This document shows, piece after piece, positions 42,683 to 56,684 of a DNA stretch of 64,000 nt; position 1 is the first letter of the stretch, and the number at the start of each line of letters is the position of its first letter. This stretch comes from Allolobophora icterica (lineage: Eukaryota > Annelida > Clitellata > Crassiclitellata > Lumbricidae). Position numbers and translations under genes: made by a program. The notes under the pieces were generated by a model. The model was given only the letters and a program-made list of their open reading frames with translations, was not told where the DNA came from and made no database searches. Location: positions 5,656,627 through 5,720,626 of the forward strand of contig OY744606.1 in assembly GCA_963556255.1 (NCBI GenBank), written 5' to 3'.

Positions 42683-43412
42683 TGTCGCAATCGGAGGTTT
42701 CCCTGTCGTGTGTTTGCCGTGTGTTGATGTCGACCCTCGATTGCTTGTTCTTTTACTTGCACTTTTATTTAACGTGCCTAACTTTTCTATAGAAGATTCA
42801 CGACGAACTTTGTTTAATTAATAAATGAATTTAATTAAAGAAACAAATATATATATACACTAACTCTACGGGAACTTCCACGTAGTATTAAAGCGTTTAG
42901 ATATTAAATCGGACTATCTCAAATGTTGCTTCGTACAGCCTAACTACAGATCGTTCTTTCGCGTCAGTCTCTGAATCTGACGGACTAATACTCTGCCGCC
43001 GCCGCTGGTCGCTCCTCTCGATGTTTCTCGCTCGACCGATGTCCACGCGTCGCCCTCGTCAGCAGTATAAGTCCCGTGTTCTCCGTTCCCTTCTGTTAAG
43101 TAGGAACTCCAGCGTGCATCAGTCAGCCCCCCTCCCCACGTCAAGCTATCGTCAATTAGTGTCAGATTGCTCCTCGATACGCGGGTCGTCGCTCGCCTGC
43201 AGCGCGGGCGGTGTCTGGTTACACCATAGCCGCGAGGTGTCCTATTACACCTTGGCTGTGTGGTGTCCGATTACACCTGGGCCTCGCGGCCTTCATTGTT
43301 GCCCAAGTGGAGGCTGGCTTTCGTCCGTCATCATCCTATCTCGACCGGCAACGACGCTTACATCATAATGATGATGCCATCTCGTCGTTGTTGTCGATCT
43401 CCTCACGCGACA
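42683..43412 (-). repeat. 5' LTR of gypsy copy B
   Basis: 730 bp, no difference seen from the other LTR; followed on the plus strand by CCATG. Confidence 0.95.
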
Positions 43413-43630
43413 CCATGGTTCGTATGGAAAATGGTAGCAGAGCCAACCAAGTAATGATCTGGATCCCTGAGGGAAAAAGGAAAAGAGGAAGAACTAATCG
43501 GAGACCGTCAAGGACGACTTGAGGTGCTTGGAGTTGTCGTGGTATATATACAGAAGGCTGTAAGACTGCATGGCAATGGACAGAGACAAATGGAGAAGAC
43601 TCATTGCCCAATGTGCAACCTGCTTCAGAA
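43413..43630 (+). pseudogene. Non-LTR retrotransposon ORF C-terminus, part 2
   Basis: Continues the fragment ending at 36069. It shows WIPEGKRKRGRTNRRPSRTT, then further coding-like sequence in another frame (TAWQWTETNGED), and ends before ATTGATTGATTGATT, a tail-like tetranucleotide run (43636-43652). Frameshifted and short, so a dead fragment. Confidence 0.65.
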
Positions 43631-43654
43631 GGAATTGATTGATTGATTGATTTT

Positions 43655-43869
43655 TCGTTTATTTTCATCGCATGTTGACACACCGCAACATGTTACAGCA
43701 AGCAAATAAAGAAAAATATAAGAAATAGCTATTTGGCAAATAACTATTTTGCAAATTACTAGGTAAGATTTTTGTCGCGCTCGCAGTTAAGAATATTTTT
43801 TAAAACAATTTTCAAGTTTTCCGCCTTTTAGAATGTGCCATCTATAAGACCATGTTTGTTCCTATAAAA
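43655..43869. other. Stretch with no recognisable feature
   Basis: AT-rich, no open frame or repeat partner seen. Confidence 0.3.
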
Positions 43870-44974
43870 CAGTGTCTCGCAAACTTTTTTAACTCACGGC
43901 ACACTCGGCGGAGCAAATTTTTATCGCGGCACACCAGTTAAAATTAATTTTATTGAAAGTACACAACCAACAGCAATAATTTCAGTTTGCCATATTTTAA
44001 GCTTGTCATTTTAGTCCAGTAATAGCGAAACTAAAGCAGATTTTTAATTGACTAATCGTCACTAATGCGATGAATGAGCTTGTTTATGAGAGCAAATTAA
44101 TTAATTAATTCAAGACGCGGTTCGACACGCAGACACGCATTTCAGCATCGACCATCTGTAGTCGCTCTCGTTTTTTCGATTTCATTTCTGTAAGAACAGA
44201 AAATCCAACTTCGCAGAGATCTAGGCCTACATACGAAGATCCAAACGGCAGCAAACACTTGATTGCTTTCGTGCTCAAGTCTGGATATTGGTTTAAAATT
44301 GAGATCCAAAATGCTGACAACTCTTGATCAGCAAAAGAGCCTCTGTGAACCAGATCGTTCTTAAGATCGATGAGACTCTCTTCTCTTCTTCAGCCATCGT
44401 CAGACCGGTACATTCGTGATTTACGAATGGGTTGATGACCCATTCTGTTTCATACTCTTTTGTTTCCAGTGAAGAAAAGTATTTGGCGAAAGCTAAAGCG
44501 AGATTTTCCAGCGTCTCCCTAATTTTCCCCATTATTATGCTCTTGTGTGGAGAAGCATCAATATCTGGAAAACAATCAAGCTGTGAATTGCTTGTATTCT
44601 TAATCCACAGTTGCAACTTTTCGTTGAATTCCTTCAGTTTCCCCATGATTGTGATTATGTTCAGTTACAGTCATGCTGGTATATCCGTAATAATGACGTC
44701 GAGAGGTGGGTGGACACATAAGTTAGGCCTACATAGAATAGATTAATGTCACTGGAGTTTTTACTTTTGATCACATGACATGGAATAACTGTAAATGAGA
44801 AACTATTCTTTAAAATGAAAAAAATTAAAAAGCCGAAAATTGTATTTACGATTACGAAATAATTTCTTATAAAGTCAATTAAACAGACTAGATAATTTTA
44901 GGTTTCTCTCGCGGCACACCTGAAATCTCGTACGGCACACTAGTGTGCCGCGGCACACAGTTTGCGATACACTG
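43870..44974 (-). mobile_element. hAT DNA transposon relic (ZBED5-like transposase)
   Basis: Ends CAGTGTCTCGCAAACTTTTT and AGTTTGCGATACACTG are inverted repeats, with GCGGCACAC motifs repeated subterminally at both ends. Flanking 8-mers CTATAAAA (43862-43869) and CTATAATA (44975-44982) match at 7 of 8. The inside holds a broken transposase C-terminal half. At 1.1 kb it is internally deleted. Confidence 0.85.
44105..44646 (-). pseudogene. hAT transposase C-terminal half, frameshifted
   Basis: Two minus-strand frames. The first (44646-44293) has LKEFNEKLQLWIKNTSNSQL and ends in an out-of-frame stretch; the second (44320-44105) has SAFWISILNQYPDLSTKAIK and CEVGFSVLTEMKSKKRERLQ. Both are recognisable as the C-terminal part of the ZBED5/GTF2I-repeat-like hAT transposase group. 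At least one frameshift lies between about 44300 and 44370. An unusual block with GTAGGCCTAGAT, containing TAGGCCTA, is inserted just before CEVGF. Confidence 0.8.
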
Positions 44975-45049
44975 CTATAATAGATCCGCCACCGATGACT
45001 GATATAGAAGTGGACGACGATTCAGGTAAATACGCTTGAAGCGTATATA

Positions 45050-46215
<1,166 letters not shown>

Positions 46216-46655
46216 CTGCAGTTGAGGGTGTATCACAAGAAAACTCCATTGTGTACGAAAGAAACCGTGCCAATACTATACTATATAATCCTATACAATA
46301 TATATATAGCCTACAGGCAGATGCGAAAGTGTGCAAGGGGCCACCGCATTTGCATCAGTTAAGTTTTGAAATAGTCTGCTGATTTTGGCGTGCATTTTTT
46401 ACAGCAGTAGTCGTTAGCTTAAAACTGGACAGCAAGAGTTCGTAAAATTTGTCATATTTGGAGAGTTGTTATTTGATGAAAGATGTTTCATAAGTCTTTT
46501 CAATTCAATACGAATTTTACAGTTTTTACAGAGTCTCGTGATAAAATATTAAAAAATTCAAATATAAAAATATTCGAACGGCCTATTTTAGACCTTTGGC
46601 AGTTTTAAAGACTTTGTTATAGCTCCTTATAACGTCAGTTCTAAGTCCTTTTCTA
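46216..46655. other. Stretch with no recognisable feature
   Basis: No supported gene or repeat. Confidence 0.3.
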
Positions 46656-47090
<435 letters not shown>

Positions 47091-47454
47091 AAGACGAGCC
47101 AAAGCAGCTCTACCAATCGTCGCGGTAAAAATGCGATATGCAGCCACCCATGTAAAAAACTCTTCGGCTTGGAATTTTTCTTGGTAACTGACCAGGTGGA
47201 AGCAAGGTACACTCAAATAATCGGATCATCTAGCACAACTTGAAGCCAAACAACAGCTTGCTGACTCGCCGTTTCTCTCCGCCCCAAGGTTGTTGCCACC
47301 ATTAAGGTCCTCCGCTTCCCTTGGCCGTTGAGACCTTCATAACCATAGGAAGGGAATTCCCATTCTAAACGCGATGTGTGAAGTATGGACATTTGAAATG
47401 CATGTTACTATCCGTCGAGATTTCTGCTCCATCTAGCCAATTCAGATATAATGA

Positions 47455-47600
47455 ATACACTGACCGTACACTTTGGGAAGATTAAACGGCGGCGGACAGG
47501 ACTTGGCCATCCGCCCTCATATGCCCAGAGTAAGAAAATGAAGTCGCTATCATTTCATACCATGCCTGCCTCGAACGACTACTCTGTTCTCTGAAGCTGT
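47455..47600 (+). repeat. Dispersed segment shared with 56685-56880
   Basis: Shared blocks: GGGAAGAT, GACCATCCGCCCTCATATGC versus GACCACCCGCCCTTATATGC, and ATGAAGTCGCTA.CATTTCAT. Confidence 0.55.
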
Positions 47601-48873
47601 CTAGATTCTGCGACTACTATAAAAACAGGCGCGCTATGCTTATATAGCTGCCCGATACCAACTTTTAAAGGTGTCTAATGTTTAACGACAATTTGCGGCT
47701 CTCAGCACCGTTATGGTCAATCTTGTAACGTCGTCTTATTCATATTTCTGAATTAATTGATTCCAAGGTTTAACAGGATCGCATAGCATCATACCCGTAC
47801 GGTGGAGCTTATATTGATGTGCTGATGTTTTTATCCAATTAATTAATTAACGTCGACCTTGTTTCCTTTTATACCAGTGTACATAAGACTTAACCATTCA
47901 CTGGGTTTGGTGAGTTGTGTACTATATAACATCGGTTGATTACACTTTAAAGGTGTCTAAAGACAACAGACTTTTATCAAGTATTGAACAGCACCAGAAT
48001 CAAGCAGAAAACAATCCACAGAGAAGAACACGGAAGAAGAATCGACGAGGAAAAGGTAAGATCTTTGATCTTAGAAACCTTTAAAAGTCGGTGAAACGAA
48101 GCTATTTAGCCATATCATCGCGGGCCCGTGCGTGGTTAACTACAATTATCACAAACACTATCATAGAACTGTCCATAGGAAATGATAATTTTCATGCTAT
48201 ATATTATAGAGGTTTTAGGCAACTATCAAGAAGTTATTTTTTGTAGAGTTCTTTATCTTTTAGTTTCCTTTGTGACTTTTCTTCGGTCATTTTCGATGAT
48301 ATCTTCAGTGGTTCTTTATATCTACTTTTTCAGATTCTTTTGTTTATCTGGCATTGTTGTTGTTGCAATTTGGCAACTGGTCAATTGTCAGAATGGGGGG
48401 TAGCGGATTCTTAGTAAAGGAACAAACAAGACCATGGTCTAGGTGACACACTCCACATTGCAGTGCGGCTAAACTTAAACAAAAAATATTAAATATTGAT
48501 AAATGAACATAAAACTGAACATAAAATAGAGATCCAGATAACAGTGAATAAATAAAATTATATTGATACTAATTAAAGTTATAACTTTGGAAGACAATTA
48601 TTAGGGTATGTCAAAACATGGCCTATAGAGGGGGCAGATTGTTAAATCCGGTCCTAAGTATTGTTCTTCTTATCTTTCTCGATAATCTCAAGTTTTTTCT
48701 ATTCTTCTATTCCTCATACAATTATCGTTCTTTTCATATCAATGTTAGATTATTTATTTTTGGTAGACGGTTAGTTTTCAGTGTTTAACGATATCTTTTG
48801 GCCACCAGGGCCATTAACATCGACCTAATTTTCTTTTATGCCAGTCTACATCAGATTTTATAATTTACTGGAT

Positions 48874-48962
48874 GGATGGATCCAGGGTTTAACGACATCT
48901 TATAGCAACAAAGGCTGTTGACGTCGACATAAATTATTTGGCATATTACAGCTCTTCTACTG
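48874..48962 (-). mobile_element. Short retroposon insertion with 14-bp target duplication
   Basis: Flanked by ATAATTTACTGGAT at 48860-48873 and 48963-48976. The insert reads on the minus strand GTCGACGTCAACAGCCTTTG, AAGATGTCGTTAAACCCTGG and an ATCC run, the 3' end of the GTCGTTAAAC dispersed repeat. Copy A has one related site only (CTATGATTTGCTGGAATT). A long duplication and tail array show target-primed insertion. Confidence 0.75.
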
Positions 48963-49794
48963 ATAATTTACTGGATTTAATGCAGTTGTACTTTATAGCA
49001 TCGGTTGATTATAATTTAAAGGTGTCCAAAAAAACATACTTTAATCAAGTCTTGAACAACATCAGAATCAAGGTGAAACCTATATCCACAGAGGAGTACA
49101 TGGTAGAAGATTCGACCTCAAAATCTCAACGAAGGTTAGATTGGAATACGATGCATTGCTATGCAAAGGGTGGAAACAAGTGTACTATAGCCAAGGACAG
49201 CATAAGCAGGATGGAGAAGACATGGAGAGAAATTAGACACTTCTGCCTATACATAATTAATACAAGAGATATTAGGGTTTAGCAAATAAAACAAGGGACT
49301 GTACCATGGATTTCACAGGCAGGGCTGAAGCTGAGGGACCAGTGCACAAAACAGGAAATCGTACAACAAGATAACAAAAGAACTATTTGCCGTGCCATAA
49401 CTATATTAATTAACAAGAATTTTTGCTTGAAAAAACATATATCCAACTAACATATATCAGTTTGAACATGAACAGAAGGTGGCATGTTTCTGCATGCGTG
49501 ACCCATACATCAGCAATTATTTTTTCCAGACGGTGTCACGCCAGTTAATTGTTCCCATTGCTCTAACCTAGATTCGCCCACATCCCCAAGCAAGCACCTG
49601 AATCCGCTTCTAAACAACTTCCACATGATAATCACTTGTGTACTTTGCGAAGGTTAGAACACAACTTTACCTGACGTTTACCTGAGGTTTAGCTCAAACG
49701 AAGGAAAGACACTATAGCAATTTAACGCAGTTGATGAATATATCCAATCTTTATATATACATACGATGAATACCCTTTTATGGGTGTCTACAGA

Positions 49795-49904
<110 letters not shown>

Positions 49905-50019
49905 TGATTACGTGTACAGAATCGACCTTTCTGGTCGTTAGTGAGGACATTTGCTATTTAACAATAATATGATTCATGACTAGATTAACTTCAGACAGTT
50001 CTATATAATTTATATAGCT

Positions 50020-50190
50020 CTATATATTTATTCTATTTATTTATTCCGGATATTTCTATAGCGCCTCTCGAAGTCAACTACTACTCAGAGGCGCTCCCGA
50101 CTACAGCATTTGATACTGTGCCGGAATTTGAACGCCGAAGCGCCAGGAGCAATTGCGAGTGAAGGACTTGCCCAAGGTCCGTACGTATAT
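50020..50190 (-). mobile_element. tRNA-derived SINE (family 1), 5'-truncated copy
   Basis: On the minus strand: CCTTGGGCAAGTCCTTCACT, GTCGGGAGCGCCTCTGAGTA, CGAGAGGCGCTATAGAAATA and an AAATA-type tail. It splits a duplicated-segment sequence that is continuous at 35505-35520 in copy A. The tRNA-like head is missing. Confidence 0.8.
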
Positions 50191-50340
50191 GAGTAGTCAG
50201 TGCTGGATTTAGACATAAGCTAAAAAGCTAAAGCTTATGGCCTAACAATTCGCAGAAGCCTACAAATCAGAATCCTTTCTGGGGCTTTTAAATTTTACGT
50301 GTACTGCTTTTGAACGGCTTATGTAAATGAGTAAATGCAT

Positions 50341-50769
<429 letters not shown>

Positions 50770-51300
50770 TATGACATTCCGTCTAAGCATTTATATAGCG
50801 TGATGTTTATGTGTTATAAAGGTGTTTAGCATCAACCATTACTGTAAGTTTCTGTTTAACGACACTGTAATAACAAAGATGATTAGCGTCGCCCTCCCCC
50901 TTTCTCTAGGCTTGGGACTGGCATTACCATATAAAAAAGTAGTGGACTCGTTTGTTTAAATAGTTTAAGATGAATATGTTATAAAGGTGTTGAGCATCAA
51001 CCATTGATTACACATGCATGATCTCGTCTTTGTTCCTCTGGTAAATCCACCATTGCTTATATATTCGCAAATTCACATTTTCTTAAATACCTGTTCACTG
51101 TATATGGAAAAAGAGGCTGCATTGCTCGCTTTTGCTCCTTCCGTATGTCTATACAGGTGTGACGTTAGTATACAGTTGCTTATTGAATCCAGCACTAATT
51201 GCTCAATGCAATTGGGATGTTCTACCATTTTTAGTGATTCTGGAAATCTGGTATTAACCTCAAGTTAATGTAACAAGGGTAAACCTATTATAAAGAAGAT
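50770..51300 (+). repeat. Duplicated segment C, copy 2
   Basis: Homologue of 45050-46215. At the position of the large GT/GTGC array it has only TCTATACAGGTGTGACGTTA (about 51147-51166). A GATGATTAGCGTCGCCCTCC / TTGGGACTGGCA block at 50875-50930 is an extra dispersed piece also seen near 56925-56970. Confidence 0.65.
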
Positions 51301-51660
51301 GTGCTTGCCAAAGTTGTACTTAAGGGTGATAGCTAGGGCACTGCAAAAATAATTAATCCCTTAACTGGGGATAGTAACGTTAGTCTAGAGTCAAAGCTTC
51401 GTGGACCTTTATAAAAAAATTACACCAGAAGGTCTCACAAAACTTGAAAATATACATGCCTTTTAATTATTTAAGAGCAAGGCATTTAAAGTGAAAAATT
51501 CAAATTATTTTCAAATGAGTGCATTTACTCAGGCTAGTTGGAATTTGCCACACAAGCTGTTTGAAAAGTTCCTGTATACATACAATACACTTAAAATTGG
51601 AAAAGGGCCCTCCCAAAAATTCTGAATTTTTTTAAGCCCCCGAAGATTGTGAGGCCCTAT
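51301..51660. other. Stretch with no recognisable feature
   Basis: No supported gene or repeat. Confidence 0.3.
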
Positions 51661-51662
51661 AG

Positions 51663-51981
51663 CAGTGGTCTCCAATCTTTTTTCTGCGAGGAGCTGTATT
51701 GCGAAGTTTAGCAACTTCTGGTAGCCGCATTGCGAAGTTTAGCAACTTCTGGGAGCCGCCATGGTTTTAGGTCGGAGTTAGGAGCACAACAAATAATAGC
51801 GGATAGCGCTATTACCGCTAGCATTAATCGTAATATATAATATCACAGAAACAGTCAATTCTCGTAGCGCATTTTTATTTCGACGTATTGAAAATGTCGT
51901 TGCCTGGAAAACTCTGGAGAGCCGCCATAGAACTTTCCGAGAGCCGCATTCGGCCCGCGAGCCGCGGGTTGGTGACCACTG
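51663..51981 (+). mobile_element. hAT-like MITE with GAGCCGC motifs
   Basis: 319 bp with ends CAGTGGTCTCCAATC and GGTTGGTGACCACTG. Flanking 8-mers CCCTATAG (51655-51662) and CCCCATAG (51982-51989) match at 7 of 8. A 34-bp unit with GCCGCATTGCGAAGTTTAGC is present nearly twice near the left end, and GAGCCGC motifs are at both ends. No transposase remains. Confidence 0.8.
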
Positions 51982-51989
51982 CCCCATAG

Positions 51990-53190
51990 TAAGCTGTATA
52001 TCTTCTTGAGCTTATGCCTAAATATACTGAAAGAGCAGCACCACGCGGTCTCTCCGCCACCTTGCCATGCACTAAGAACTAGGATACTGCATTAGTTAGA
52101 AAATCATTAACAAGGTTGGGAAGGTCGATTCATCACTGTAGAATTCAAAATATAAATGTTTGTCCACTGTGTCTAAAACTTGGCGTCCGCTAACCTTAAT
52201 GAGTTTATCTAACTGCGAATGATGTCAATAATTGGCGCTGATCGTTTACAACAGTTACTGATTGACTTGCTGCAGGCCAACTACAGTATGTGAAATATGT
52301 CCTGATTCCAAGATTGCGAAGTTATCTTATTAACTTTTGCTGGTCATGCTAATAATGAATGAATGAATGAATGAATGAATGAATGAATGAATGAATGAAT
52401 GCTCGTTTATTGAACATCATATAGCTGACGTAACGCAACTAGAACTATTAACTAATTCTTGGTGAACGAACTTTTTCGGTTGATATACTGTATGGACCGG
52501 GATTTTCGAACTCTTTCCACGCGTCTCTTCGTTCTATACCCAGTCGCTTTTGGTATTTCGTTCTCAACATATATGACTTGCCGTTTCGAAAATGATTATA
52601 CATCATAGGATGCCTCTCTGTAGTCTTATAGTCTTAGTGCATGCTTGTTACCTAGATCTAACCTGTTTCCATTTGTAGAGCTGAGTAAAATTTGTGCTCT
52701 TGAGATTATATCTACATATAACTGATATAAATCAGACATTCGATAAAGGTGTTTTTAACATTTTTGTAGGCCTATCTGTGTTTTGTCTTACTGATATTGT
52801 GCTATTGTGCTAATTTTCGCCACTGCATATAGGCCTATTGTTGCTGTACAGTATGAGTGTTTGTCTCGTGCTAATAAAAGATTACTTACTTAGTTAGATA
52901 GTTAAGCAAATGAACACCTCTTTTAAGGTGCCAAATTTTATTTATAATTGTAGCAGGCCGAAGTGTCGCTAGTCGAATATGTAGCGTAAAGAAAATGCAT
53001 GGATAGAAACCAAACAACAGGACACCTGTTTTAAGCCTGATATTGCCTTTATAAATATCTGCAGTACACCACACAGCTTTCAGTGCATGAAAATTAGAGA
53101 TCCTATAGTTTCTTAGACCAACTAAAGCAATGCTAGCCTCTTACGTTTGAACGGTAACAAAATATGCGGACTGATCTTCCAGATATTATT
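51990..53190. repeat. Mostly unassigned, with a (GAAT)n array
   Basis: 52353-52400 is a GAAT array followed by GCTCGTTTATTG, possibly a retroposon end. TAGGCCTA palindromes at 52767 and 52830. No gene supported. Confidence 0.45.
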
Positions 53191-53196
53191 TTTTTC

Positions 53197-53402
53197 AATA
53201 ATGATCTTCTTTATTAATTCAAGCTGACAAGTACGCAGTAAGATTACATTGACATATGACAGTACAATCAAGGTCTTAATTAAACCCACGGTTTGGCAGC
53301 CATGCAAGGCGCCGCCCTATATAGAGGGGCTTACGGGTATCGAACCGCGATCTAATGCTCTCCTGGCAATGAGTGTTACCATTACTCTATCCCCCTCCCC
53401 AT
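53197..53402 (-). mobile_element. tRNA-derived SINE (family 2)
   Basis: On the minus strand: GATAGAGTAATGGTAACACT (A-box region), GCGGTTCGATACCC (B-box region, 53335-53348), GGCGGCGCCTTGCATGGCTG, CAATGTAATCTTACTGCGTA and a tail TTAATAAAGAAGATCATTAT. This is the best head of the family in the window. Confidence 0.8.
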
Positions 53403-53949
53403 TTGGTTACGGCTTATATTATTCCATTAGCAGTGCTGGATTTACCATGCACAGGAACAAAGACGAGACGAATAGTAATGCTTTATACTAAACACCTTTA
53501 TAACACTTTCTTCATAGGATATATATAAATACGTTCCAACAGAAGTTTAACTGTCTGAAGTTGTTTAAATATTTCTAGCGAGTGACAATAGTTGCGAAGT
53601 ACTGTTTGGTTTGCGTCGGAACATTTTATAGCTATGTGTATTATAAATAACATTAGATATGTTGCTTTGGGTGATGTGACATTACTGACATTATAAGCAA
53701 ATGTTTGACACCTTTACATGGCAGAGGATTTTTTAAGAAATTTTCACTGGTGGGGAATTTTGAAAAAGGGCATTTTTCGGGCGTAATTTTAAGTAAAAAA
53801 GCAATTAAATCAGAGAAACCTTTCTGAGCTGTGGGCCACAGGAATAATTACTAATAATTTATTTATTATAATATTTTATATTATTTAATTTATTATTTAG
53901 TATCATAATTTAATTTAATATTAATTTAATATTTATTATTATTATATAA

Positions 53950-55216
53950 TTGTCTAATAAACAAGAAGCATTTAGTACAGCTATTTTCTGTTTTAACAAG
54001 TACCTTTACCTGGATACGGTCCATTCTTTATCAGTTGAAGCTTCCTTTCTGCATATCAATATGTCACAAACGACCAGGGGCGTCTACACCATAGAAACCT
54101 TGGAGCAAATGCTCCATCCAAAAAATAGGGGGGGAGATCTGTCAGTGTGTGTGCTACCATTTTAGGGGGGAGGAAGGAGAAGGGGAAGAAGAGGGGGAAA
54201 AGGGGAAGTTGCTCCATTGACTTGGGGGGGGATAGACGCCCCTGCAAAGGACAAGATCATTTCGCTGAAATTGTTTCTGTAAAGTTTGGTATACATCCAA
54301 GATATCGCCCTTTAATGCAAATATCCAAATTTGTCTGTCACTCCAAGTCTTTGTGAAACCTAGAGCTTCAGCCTTTTTCTTTACGGTCCCCATTGTGCTC
54401 TAGTTTATTCCACACAGCCTTGCAGCCATGAATGTTACTCAATAGGCTATCCCATCAATTGTACCTGATGCTGAGCAAAACGTACTTCATGATGTCGAGG
54501 AAACTGTTTGGCATCTTTGAGCTCAGAATGCAGCAACTTCGTCTTATCCTTCGATGTACGAAAATATGTGGCTTAATGAGTTTTCAAGATTTTAAGCCAA
54601 GGATGCTTATCGCTTCCCTTCTCCCATTCCTTATGCAGTTTATCTCGATTTTTAACCACATTGTGTGCTTCAGATTGCAAATGATCTACTATTAACTTTA
54701 AACGATCTTCACCATTAGCTCTGACACCTATTGCGATGGGCACAGTGCCGTTTCTCAAATAGGCCTACTTGTTGGACTCATCTATGTACTGAAGACACAA
54801 TTTACAAGACACATGCACAGTGCACACGCTTCTTTGAATCTTTAGTTGCGTCAAATATCTCTCGTTCGTTGTTGTTCTCTAATAAACTATTCAAGTAGGT
54901 CTATAGTTTTATTCCATTGTAAAAAGAAACACTGTTTCTTTTGTTCTGAACGTTACATCGCTTTACTGATGTCAAACGTCAGATGACTAGGCCTAGTTGA
55001 CAAACCTGCTTCGGTAAGTTGAATAAGTTGGTTGACACGTGTTGAAGACTTAGGCCTACTTGACGATGGAGTAGCATCCAGACTCAAAAAAATCATTGAC
55101 GATTGACTTGCTGCATAAAAGTGAAAACTTTTGGCATTTCTTAGCGCTATCCAAAAGGAAATCTGCTTTGCGTTTTTTAGTTCTTTCTGTACTCGGCATG
55201 CTTGTAATTTAACCAT
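53950..55216 (-). pseudogene. hAT transposase (KIAA1586-like group), degenerate
   Basis: From 55216 downward: an N-terminal frame with VNQLIQLTEAGLS; a zinc-finger-like stretch just upstream of RNGTVPIAIGVRANGEDRLK; WLKILKTH; then, after a deletion, FPRHHEVRFAQHQVQL; and LQKQFQRNDLVL, interrupted by the nested MITE and continuing beyond it. These are recognisable pieces, in the right order, of a hAT transposase group related to vertebrate KIAA1586/ZNF862-like proteins. Large internal parts including most catalytic regions are missing. Three TAGGCCTA words fall in the remaining frame; one adds an in-frame stop. Confidence 0.8.
54075..54244 (+). mobile_element. MITE nested in the hAT transposase
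   Basis: 170 bp with perfect ends CAGGGGCGTCTA and TAGACGCCCCTG. Flanking 8-mers CAAACGAC and CAAAGGAC match at 7 of 8. G-rich interior. It interrupts the transposase frame right after QRNDLVL. Confidence 0.85.
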
Positions 55217-55734
55217 TATTATTCTTGCGTAAATTGGATAAATCCCAATCCCTAGAGATTAGCTTTATCGTAACCACTAACCAAAATTCAATTTTACGGT
55301 TTTAGTTTTCGCTTTTAAATATAAAATTAGAAATATCAACACACCGAAGACGTAAACAACAGCAAAGAGCAGACTACTGGTGACCAAAAGAAATAAGCTT
55401 ATAAGTTTCAAAGATTTCACGTTTACTGTGGCAGACTACTGGTGACCAAAGAAATATAAATTATAAAGATTTCAAAATTCAAATATAAAGATTTCACGTC
55501 TGCTGTGGTTTGCATTTACAGTATATCATATGCATAAGGTCACAGAAATGAAAAAAAAATTATTTGGGACTAAAAAGGGCAAAATTCACTGGTGGGGAAA
55601 AGGGCAAGGACTGCTGGGGAATTCGAGAGGGCTGGTGGGGAATTTCCCCACCAGTCAACATGTTAAAAAATGCCCTGTTACATGGTGTTATACGGACACT
55701 ATAAGTTTATCGTTTTCTAGAAATTGTATTTGTG

Positions 55735-55797
55735 AATTGTCGTCAACGGCCATTGTTGCCAAAGGACGACGTTAAACTTTGGAATAATAATAAGTTT
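55735..55797 (+). repeat. Retroposon 3' tail with AAT run
   Basis: GTCGTCAACGGCCATTGTTG, CCAAAGGACGACGTTAAACT and AATAATAATAA: the same tail as at the window start. Confidence 0.55.
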
Positions 55798-56045
55798 AAC
55801 TAATATCAGACTAAGGCTATTAGTCTATTATAGTAGAAACAAATGAGGCCATGATCCATCAGTAGAGGTGGCACATTGTAAATGGCGGAAAACTTAAAAT
55901 TACAGCAATGAGAAAATAATTGCTGTAATGTGACTATGCTTTCTTTGTAGTGTTAAGTGTAAATTCTAAGAAGAGGTTGCATGTAGTCAGATATGATCTT
56001 TTATAGAATTATAGCTAAAATTTGATAATCTGTAAATATTACGAA
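55798..56045. other. Stretch with no recognisable feature
   Basis: No supported feature. Confidence 0.25.
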
Positions 56046-56049
56046 TCTT

Positions 56050-56157
56050 GGGAAGAATACCAGGAAACAAGAACTCTTGGATATATATGTATATATATAT
56101 ATTTATTTATTTATATATATATATACACGTATGTATATTGTTTCCTGGCATTCTTCC
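56050..56157. repeat. Inverted repeat around an AT-rich core
   Basis: GGAAGAATACCAGGAAAC (about 56051-56068) pairs with GTTTCCTGGCATTCTTCC (about 56139-56157), one mismatch in 18, with ATATATAT/TTTATTTA between. Confidence 0.75.
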
Positions 56158-56168
56158 TGACCACCCGC

Positions 56169-56479
<311 letters not shown>

Positions 56480-56684
56480 CTATACATACATATATACATA
56501 CATATAACCTTTAAGGGTTTCTTTCTAATCTTCTTTAATTTGAATAACTTCCTGGAAATATGTTAAATTGTTTTCTGTATCTCCAGATTTTGAGTTACTT
56601 TTTGGTTTTCAGCATATTATTTTTTCGACTTTTGGAACCTCGCGTCTGAATATAGCCAATATAATGTGAAGCCTACACTGACCT

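Larger units (their letters stand above)
36070..43412 (-). mobile_element. Gmr1-like Ty3/gypsy LTR retrotransposon, copy B (apparently complete)
   Basis: 7343 bp in inverse orientation to copy A, 678 bp away. A perfect 5-bp target duplication CCATG (36065-36069 and 43413-43417). Both LTRs are 730 bp and I see no difference between them, so the insertion is very recent. One long frame (36991-42156) holds gag, protease, integrase, reverse transcriptase and RNase H with all main catalytic motifs. No envelope-like frame. It inserted into a LINE fragment. Confidence 0.95.
53722..55677 (-). mobile_element. hAT DNA transposon, 1.96 kb, degenerate
   Basis: A perfect 8-bp target duplication TTACATGG (53714-53721 and 55678-55685). 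Ends CAGAGGATTTTTTAA and, on the minus strand, CAGGGCATTTTTTAA are inverted repeats, with CACTGGTGGGGAA motifs repeated subterminally. It carries a minus-strand transposase remnant and a nested MITE (54075-54244). Confidence 0.9.

Noticed and set aside
28966..43412. Endogenous retrovirus with envelope
   Set aside because: No open frame lies between RNase H and the polypurine tract, so there is no env-like gene.
48938..49282. 114-codon frame as a gene
   Set aside because: The homologous copy A sequence near 27230-27500 is broken in this frame by indels and stops, so it is not conserved.
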